From NCBI GenBank assembly GCA_963978895.1, contig OZ022238.1:34694270-34758269 (forward strand): a stretch of DNA of 64,000 nucleotides, read 5' to 3'. The translations under genes were made by a program, and so were the position numbers. The first letter of the stretch is position 1. Every line of letters starts with the position of its first letter. Positions 27,801-37,900 of this stretch are shown piece after piece. Source of the DNA: Erpobdella octoculata. Taxonomy: Eukaryota > Annelida > Clitellata > Hirudinida > Erpobdellidae. The notes beneath the pieces are model-generated. The model did not search any database. It saw only the letters and a list, made by a program, of their open reading frames with translations, and was not told where the DNA came from.

Positions 27801-30800
27801 CTCTGAACAATTCAGAAAAGAAAAGATTGGAATGTGATGAAGATCGTTTGTTGGGTTGCATGTTGTACAACATGATTTCTTTCATGGTGATGATGTCCGT
27901 GAATAAAAATGAAACCAAAAGAAAAGCTCGTCGACTGCTGGGAAAGTGTCACATCGGACTGTCGTGCAGTCATGACATTAACCAGCTGCTCGATCAAATT
28001 GAAAGCTTGGTATGAAAAAGAATATTTTTCCATGCATTGAGAACTTTTCAACATTATTTTATATTTTTATATCAGAATGGAAATGACATTGATTTGAAGC
28101 CATTGGGAAGCAGGTTAATGCAGAAGCAGTCTTTCACAGTTCACTGGGGACCTGACAACACAGGAGATATGCTTTTTATGGAGGTTCTTTCATTTACAGT
28201 TTATCTCCAAACTAGAATGTATGTATTATATTATTAATTAATATTATATTATTAATGTTACAATTAAAGTTGGAGATTTTTAATTTCATTTCTCGATAGT
28301 TTTCTTGAAATCTACTTGTATAACTACAACTATATTTATGTGGCCTAGATGTTTAAACAAGTGAAAGTTAAAAATAATTTTTTTTTATAAGTCATGCTCT
28401 TAAGATTAACAGGGGAGGGGGTAGTCATAGGTACTTTTTCCAAAATTTTCTTAAGCTTTTATTTATTTTTATTTTTCCCAAAACATTTTTTGGAAAATTC
28501 TTGGAAGGACCGACAGTTTTCCTGTCCCCCTACTTTTTTTTTTAAAACTTCATTTTAATTTTTTCAAATTCTTTTTGGAAAATCGTAGGGGGAGACAACA
28601 GCCCCAGCATTTTTTCTAAAATTTCTTGCGTAATTATTTAAAAAAAAAGTTTTTTTGGCAAAACCTTGTGGGGGAATCCTTCTGTCCGCCGCTTCCCTTA
28701 TTTTCTCATTTTTTTAAAAAACTTCCTTTATATTTATTTTTCTAAAAAAATTTTTTGAAAGACCCTTGGTCCCCCCAAATGACGCCCCTGGAATCAGGTA
28801 CTTTCTTCATTCCTGAACTTTTTTAAAACTCTCACCATATTTATTTTTGCAAAAACAAATGTTGGAAAATTTTTGGGGGGCACCCTCATTCTTAAAATTC
28901 TCTAAAACTTCCTCCTTTTCTATTTCTCCCTGCCCTCCTCCAAATCCAGTTACCCCTGGATTCGTATATTGTCTTCAAGATTTTTGGGAAGTTTTTTTTT
29001 CTGGGGGGGGGGGCTTCCACCCCCAACCAAATTACGACCCTGGATTCGTGTGTTGTCTTCAAAAGTATGTTTATGTGCAAAATTTGAAGTCAAAAGATCA
29101 ATAGCAAGTGGTCAAAAATCGATTAAAAGTTTTTCTTACAAACAAGCAAATGTCAGGTGAATCTAATAGAAGCATGGTAAACACGCTGGCATGCGACCAA
29201 AACTTACTGTTTCAATAAGATTGAACAGCTTGAATAATATCATAAATATCTTTATTTGTTGCTTTGTTAACTGGGAAGGGCTGCAAATAATCATAAATTA
29301 TTTATTCGATGGATCATTGTTGCAATTGAAAAAAATATTTGGATTCCCACTTTCAGGTGTGTGATGACTGCCTCATATTGAGAAGCGTTAATGGGGCAAT
29401 CTGTGACAGATGGTGGTATGAGAAGCTCGTCAATATGACTTACTGTCCCAAAACAAAAGTTTTCTGTCTCTGGCGAAAACACGAGGGGCAGACGCAACTG
29501 AACAAATTCTATACAAAAAAGGTTTGTAAATGAATGATGCGATAACAATTTAATAACTTCAAGGATATATTAATTATTCAACTTGTAGTGTAAAGAACTG
29601 TACAACTGTGTAAAGACCTCAATGGAAAAAGCGGCATCGAAAAACAATGGGAAAATCCCAGGTTATAAAATTACTGCTGATTATTGTTAAACAGTTAATA
29701 GCAAGTATATTAAAAACACAGCATATGTTAATAAAACATTGTGTTATTTTGGTGAAATAATATATAATTGTCATTTCATTTGAATTTTAATGACTGCAAG
29801 AAGTTGATTTTCTGCATGCAGGTGTATATCCGGTGACAATACATTAATCTGTTTTCATATTTTAAAAAAAATTAAAGAAAATATTTAAACATAGAAAAAC
29901 ACAGAAGTAGGAGAAGCTTCCACCAGTGGCTAAACGTACGCAGAATGTGAAGCTACGAATGAATTGAGTTATAATAAATACAATACACTTAAATAAATAA
30001 ACATATTACAAAATGATTACAAGATTCGTTCAACACTAAGAAATAAAAAAATAAAATAAATAAAATATTTGTTGAAAATAATGCTTATATATAAATGTAT
30101 TAAAAACTTTAAAATAATATTTATATATATCTCAATAAAATTTTTTGAAACAAACATTTTTGCTTCGTTCGGAAGATAAAACCGCAACAATTGGAATCTG
30201 TGATCTATTTGACTAGTGCCTAACGCTTTTATCTTTCGAACAAAAAGTTTGGTTGGAAAAATTTTTTTAGTACACATAAATATTATTTTAAAGTTTTTAG
30301 TACATATAAGCATTGTTTAAAAAAAATGTAACTTTTTATTGTAAATTGAAGTTGTCATGTATTTTAATATTCAAGGTTTAGAGCTGGGTAGTGAATTTCC
30401 TGTACAAGATTTGAAATCAGGTCAGGGTGGTTTATTGCAGGTCTGCATGGAAGGAATTGGTCTTCTCTTTGCAAATAGCAAGGTATAATCATCATTTAAG
30501 TAATATTTTTTAAAATTATTTTTGCTTTTTTCTTGTTTTGCTTTGAAGTAAATTTTAGAACAAGAGTTTTTATTTGTATAATTTTTATTGGTACTTCAAC
30601 ATATTTTATACTTTAGTTACAAACGTGTTTTCAGGGCTTTTTGTGATTTAAACATTTATTAGTATTTATTATTTACAATTGAGAATGATAATAAAACATA
30701 AAAAAATCAATTTCATATATATTTGTTTTTTTATTATGCTGATATTCAAAAGCTTATGTTTAAAAGTCATTGTTCATTTATTTGCTTCACTTAAATAATG

Positions 30801-31087
30801 TCAATAAATTTCCTTGTAATATAGTTTTATGTTTAGACCTTCTCAAAAATGTCATGCCTATTAGTTTTGTTTAGTTCTTCTTCATCCTTTTGTAAGAACA
30901 TAAATATGCTTTGCATTCCTCTTTTCCCCTCTTTCTATTTGTTTTCCCACTTTCTGCACTTACAATTCCGTTGCTATAATTCTGTTGAACCTACATTTTC
31001 AGTTTAATCCTATTTATGTTTAAAGTCTGTCTTCTACTCCGATAACTATATAAGTATGTACAGTGGTGGATCTAGTTTGCTTTGGCA

Positions 31088-31165
<78 letters not shown>

Positions 31166-31841
31166 GCTGTCCTCAAATTTATTGATATGTTTCTGTGTTT
31201 TATGATGTTTCATTCAACATACTTCTGTGTATGCCAGATTGTCTTTATTTCATCTCATTTGCAAATAATGTATGTCATCGTTTTGTATTATTTCTGTTTA
31301 CCTGCATGAACTTTTGAGATGGTCTGAACAGGGCTAAATTCTGCAAATATTCAGAGAATCTTGAAGATCCTGATTTACATAACATTTCAAAATTGTTTTA
31401 TAGTTAGTAAATAATGCATGATTCAAGTTGTACTCTCCATTTTTATCAATTAATTGTGTTTCACCAAATGCTGACTCCAAATGACTGAAGGATTTTGAGG
31501 TATTGGTGCTTCTAGTTACGTTGTTTGTTTAGTTTGTAATTAGTCAGTGAAGTTATGTAGATTAGTTTGCACCCGTAGCTTGCATCTCGCTCTCTCTCAC
31601 TCACTCTCTTATCTTGGTTTTTGATTTTCACCTCATTTTGTATTGAAATCTTATCCAGAAAGTGCAGAAATAATTCTTGTATGAAGCATGCTGTGATGTT
31701 TGAGAAATGTGATCAAGTGAAAAAAGTTCTCATGTATTTGTCATGTCTCACTTTTTTAAAGCAATATAGTTGCACTGCTTGTTCAGTGATTGAAATTTTG
31801 TTTTATATTGCCAATAATATGTTTAATAATACTAATATAAG

Positions 31842-31938
<97 letters not shown>

Positions 31939-34900
31939 AATGCTGACTCTTTTACTCCCATTAAACTGTAATCAGAAAGTAAAAATTCACCATTGACTTC
32001 CCCTGTTTTAATAGTGAGGTATTTATTATTATTATATTACCGATGAGAGGCTCAATTAAGTTGTTAATGATAAGAAAGTTGGTTGGATGGCCATCTCTCA
32101 AGTTCTGTAGTTGATGTTGTTGCATGCTGGGTGGTCTGCTTCGTTTTGTTATTTTAGTTTTTATTTCATTTCATAACACTTAGCATAAACTTCAGTTTTC
32201 ATAACACCTAGAATAACTTTCAGTTTTCATAACAATTAGAAAATCTGTAGCTTTTAATAGTCAAGAAATTTATTCCTTTCAGTTATTTATTGAGCTATGT
32301 CGTATCAAGAAATGTTTCACAGTGAAGGGAGGCATATTTGTACTTGAGGAATTTGGTAAGAGATTCTGTAATTGTGAATTCTTGGCTTTAATTTGAGTTA
32401 TGTTTTGTTTATTTTTTGTTCTATAACATTAAAACCTGCTTGAAATATAATTTTTGTCATGAGTTGAAGGTTGGCAAGATTTTATTTCAACATGAATGAT
32501 TTGATTTTGTCATTACTAAATATTTTCAGTCAGCAATGAGTGGAATAGCTGGTTAGCACACATTAGAAAGCAGTTTTCTAGACATTTTTGTTTGGTTCTG
32601 TTTATTTAAATTGCTTCAAAATGGCTGTCCAATCAGGTGCCGGGTGCATACTGATTACAGTATCTCTTAAAATACCCTTAAACATGTTTCATCCTTAAAC
32701 ACAGATATAAGCAAAGCTGGAGATATAACATAGAAAAAATATCCCTATTAATTGAGTGTTATATCTTTCTGATTCCTCTCCTGACCATGTTGGGTTTTAT
32801 AATATAATAAAGGTATAAAGTTATTTATAACTTGAAATAGGATAAGTAGAGAAATTATAATTCTATATATATGCTTTGTGGTTCGGGCCGATAGAATAGA
32901 ACCACCGTGTATCCTCCTATGCGTGTCGTAAAAGGCGACTAAAGGGAGGTTCGCAGGAAGGGCATCCGGGTAAAACTTTGCTCCAAATTCCATATGGGTA
33001 ACAAAACAAAGAATTTCCTGCCGGCTCGGACGTCGCCTGATGAAACAAGGTCGACAAGGTCCGCGCTTTCTTTTCTCGGCCTAGACGGAAGTGAAAAGTT
33101 AGCTATGGGCTTGAAGAAGAATTTATGAGCTCGGCCTGAAGCGACAGTCTGCCCTGGATTGTGACTTGTGGAGGGGCCTGATATGGAAAAAACGTCCAAC
33201 CCTAGCATAGCGTGGAATAGGGACGTTTAAAAAATAAATGATGATGATGATGATGATGATGATGAGACAAAAACATTAGTACCAAGAGAGGGGGTAAAAA
33301 AGATGTGGCTTTATAAATAAATAAATTTGATTGGTAAAATGTATTTTATATATTATATTTACATTTTCTGATTGATAGAGCAACATCATTTTTTATTACC
33401 TTTCCATGCACGGCAAAGTGTGTGTTATATGCGTAAAAATACGTTAATGATATTTATGCGGCTTGAGTTTGTGAAGAATAAATTAAATACTGATTATTAT
33501 ATTAGTATCGATTCGTGCTGTTATTAGGTTTGAACCTTTTTCAGTAAATACAATTTTTTACTTCTAGATCCCAAGAATAGGAAAGTAGTACAAAGGCGAT
33601 ACAAATCAAGCATGGTGATGAATTTTATATTATTATATCTATATATTTATATTTTATTTTTCTCAAGTTAATTTTGCAAAGTTCACTTTGTGTACCCAGA
33701 TACATAATAGGGTGGTCCTTATAAGACAAAAAAAATTTTTTAGTTTTCTGGCAGGGCATCCTCTCAAATGGTTGACATTTATGAGAATATAAATGTACTA
33801 AAAATTTTAGTTGAATTAAATGCATTTTAGGGGTCGCTACCGAAGAATTTGCATCTTAAAAAGTGCCCTCCGAAAGCGTATACGCTCAGTTTTCTAAAAT
33901 ATGAATAATTAAAAGATAATTAACTACAAGGATAACATTGATTTATTGAAGCACATTTAAACAACTATAACATATTGTAATAATTGTAGTCATTCTGCTT
34001 TGAAACTATCAATGTGCTAGACCACTGTTAGTCTAATTTGCTCTATCAGGAAATCTATGGAAGTACATCTTTACAATTACACCATTTTCATAATATTCCA
34101 TCTGTTTCAGTTCGCAATTTGGGTGCTTTCTTTGATTCAGACATGCGTATGAACACTCACGTTAGTCGCATCACCCAAAGCTGCTTTTCAACCTTACGTC
34201 AAATCAAAACTGTTGCTTCATCTCTACCCCCCCTGGCGCTTAACTTGCTTATTACTTCATTGGTGTTTTCAAAACTAGACTATTGTAATTCCACACTGGT
34301 TGGACTCCCGAAGATCTTGACTCAACGCCTTCAATCAGTGGTGAATGCGGCAGCAAGGCTTTTGACCGGTCGAAGACGCTGCGATCACATCACTCCAGTA
34401 CTTCAAGAACTACATTGGTTGAACGTCAGGTGTAGAATTATCTTCAAAGTAGCTCAACTAGTCTTTAAATGTCTCAACGGTTTGGCTCCTTCATACTTAA
34501 TGGAAGTAATTTTGCCCATTAGTAATATTCAATCAAGGGGGAATCTCAGATCTGCATCTTCAGCTCTTCTCTTCGTTCCCTCTACTCGTCTAAAAAGTGC
34601 TGGTGATAGAAGTTTTCCGGCTGCAGCAGCAAAAATTTGGAATAGTCTTCCCTTGGAGATAAGAGCAGCACCTGATTTTGTAATGTTTAAAAAAGAATTG
34701 AAACAATACTTTATGAAAATTTAACTTTTTGTTCTATTCATTTTTGTATGTGGCCTTGAAGTCGTTTGATTTACGCCACTTTAAATTTGTCAAATAAAAA
34801 AAAAAAAAAAAAAATGTTCGTAGCCCAATGGTAATCAGCATCTGCAAATCAAAGCTTCACATCTTTGTGAAGGAAAGTTGATGGTAAGCCAGTGATGGTA

Positions 34901-37900
34901 AAAATCTGCGACTGCTCTTGACAACAAAGTCAAGTTAAGACAACTCCTTAGAGTAGGATTAACAGTTATCTTCCTTAAAAAAATGTTTTGCACCAGCTGT
35001 TTGCATGTTATTGACCATCCATGTGCAAAGACACATCTTAGTAAATGTATTATACCTTTTCTTGCTGTAAAATAAATCTTTTGTACTCAAACTTTGAATT
35101 TACACAGAAATTTGTTTTTTTTTATGACCGAGCTTTCTAACAAACTTGTGTTCTTTATTTTCTCTCTTTACCACTTTTTAACTTGTGCTTCAGCATCCAC
35201 ATCTTCAATAAACAAACAGCTTTTGTCATTCTTCTGTCTCTATGAAGCTCTTTAGGAGCTATGCACGAGTAACTTCAAGATGGAACACCTTCTTGAAATA
35301 TTATTGTCAGTTTTAACAGTTTACAATAATCATGACAAACCTGGAATTGTCAGATGGGTTTCAGCAAATGCAATAATTTTATTTAATACATTGGAGGCGG
35401 CACTGTGTTCTATGTCATTTGAACTCAATGTCTGAAATGTTGACTAGTCGATGTATTCCCAACTGCTTTAAAACCTCCTGTCTAGAATCTATAAAGGCGC
35501 TGGTGGCATAGCGGTAGAGCGTTCGCCTTTCGATCCTTAGGTTGGCAGTTCGAGCCTCACTGGCGTCACTCCCTTAAGCAAAGAGTTCACTCGCATTCGC
35601 TAGGGGGTAGGCGTCTATAAACGTCTGCCTCTTCTGCCTCCGCGTCGCCTAGAAGCCTACGTTACGTGGAAATGCCACTCTAAACAATGTCCAAAAAAAA
35701 GATAGAGACTGTTGCATCTAAAACAATTTATGAAATGTGATGACAGCAAGCAAAATTTTTGTCAAGGGTCATTTCTTGGACATTAACGGAAGTAGAGCCA
35801 AAGCATTTGAAATAAATAATCAGATATGTTCAGAGCTGCAGTTTCAGATGTGAGCTTCTGTACGCAGAGAAGCTGGTAAACTCCTAGTCTAGACACAAGG
35901 ACTAGAAGCCAGTCTCAAAAAGTTTTGGTACTGATATCTTCCAATAAATTCTCATCCCAGTGTTAATTAAACAGTTGGTTTGAATTCTGCTTTCAGGTTC
36001 TCCACAATTTGAAGCCTGCATATGATCCATTTTCATCACTGATTCCAACAGTTGTATCAAACATTATATTGTTAAATTGATTGATTACAAATGTTTGACT
36101 GCTGGTAAAATGTATTTTGTGAAATTTGACAAAAAGTAAATTATGTAGACAGAATGGTGTGTAGTAAAAGGATCCATCAACATAAATACATGCAAAACGC
36201 AGTCTTGGAGCTCAACTGACAAGGCTACCCAGTGTTGCTCAGGTTTTTTTTAAAGATTTGTCTCGTTTTTTCACAATGAAACATACATTAATGAACCGAT
36301 TTTTATTTTTAATAGTTTAAAAACTTTATCCTAATAAAGACTACCTCCATGCAATTTTTTTCAAATTGCTCCAGCATTTCGAATGTGATAAGCAAAAAAA
36401 CATACAAACTCGGAAGCATAGTTGAGCCTTTTAGATCGTTAGGTCGACAGTAAGTGTGTAGCGACCTCTAAATGATTTCAGATTTAATTGAAATTTGTTG
36501 TAAATTTTTATGCCTACTGATGAACAATTTTGAAGGGTGCTCCATTGAAAAATCCAATTTTCAAAATTAAGGACCACCCTAATACATAAGATTTGAACAA
36601 ACAACAGAGTTATGCATTCCCATGCATCAGTGGAGATAATTCTTAGTTTTAAGGAAGTCAGCATATGCATTAAGAAATTTTAAGTAATGATAAGTGTGAG
36701 TGGAATAAATACAGTAATGATAAGTGTTGTTTGGATCATGATCAGAAAAAGAGCTATTCGGTTGGTGGCATGCTTACCAGGCTTGCGGAGCCGCCATTTT
36801 TTTCCACAACTCGGCTCCCGAAAATTTGACCGCTCCGGCTTGGCTCCCGGCTCCGGCTCCCTATAAAGGGGGTGTCACACGAGTCAAAATTGCGCAAACT
36901 TTTCACTGAAACATTTTTAACTGTTTATACTTACACTTTATTAGTTTATCTACTCTACTTATATGACAATTGTTAAATATTAAAGCCGACCAATTTGTTT
37001 TTAGTCAATTTTAAATGTATACGAAAGGGTACGTTTTGTTTTTTGGCGCATCAAAAATTTAATTTTAAATGCTTGATAAAATTATTCATAGAGTTAAAAT
37101 ATTTTTACTATAAAGTTAAAATAATATGCAATTTAAAAAATTGTAATTATTTTATAAGAATATAAACACTCATCAAACGAAAGCAAATCTTGAAGCGCAT
37201 CTCGAGTGTGTATTTGGAACATAATTGTATTAATTTTTAATGCAGTTTTAAAAATTTTGAATAAAATAAAAAAATTCCAAAAATAACAATGTAACCAAAA
37301 ACAGAGTTTGGCAGGTAAACAAACTAAACCGAAACGAGAACAATTCATTAAAGATTTCTTGTGGTGATGTGCGTGCGCTAAGCATCTGCGTCCCGATATC
37401 GTTATCTCGAATTCAATCGAGATTTCAAAACGATACGGGAGATCCCGTATCGCCATTGAAACGATACAGCCTGCGGAAGAAATCTCGTATGGATATAATT
37501 AGCGATACTTAAAATTTCATTCCCGATAAAAATCCCGAAAAATATCGAGATTTTTTACAAATATTTTCCAATGAATAACGAAAGTCATACATATTTAATA
37601 AACGATTGTCACAACTGTGAATATTTGCAATTGATTCATCAACATTGATTAATTAATCTACCTATTGACAGAAGTTTATAACTATTATCATCCCCACTTT
37701 AAATTCGGTTTTCCAGACAGCCTGTAGCCCCATTATTTACTATTTTTAGTCTGGGAACCGGCAACAAAAAAGCCACGCTCCTCTAAGGCTGCTAGTCGAG
37801 CTCTGCATACTACTGATACTACAAGCCCTACAAGACAATCGTACTCGCTGACATCGATGACTATTATTATTAATGAGAATAATGAGTAATGTAATAGTAA

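Larger units (their letters stand above)
33708..36581. mobile_element. hAT-type element in last MADD intron, carrying a LINE and a SINE
   Basis: An exact 8-bp duplication ATACATAA (33700-33707 and 36582-36589) and 14-bp perfect inverted termini TAGGGTGGTCCTTA. It has no visible transposase. Inside are the LINE fragment at 34038-34814 and the tRNA-type SINE at 35496-35700, which arrived later or were carried along. It starts 94 bp after a MADD exon. Confidence 0.88.
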
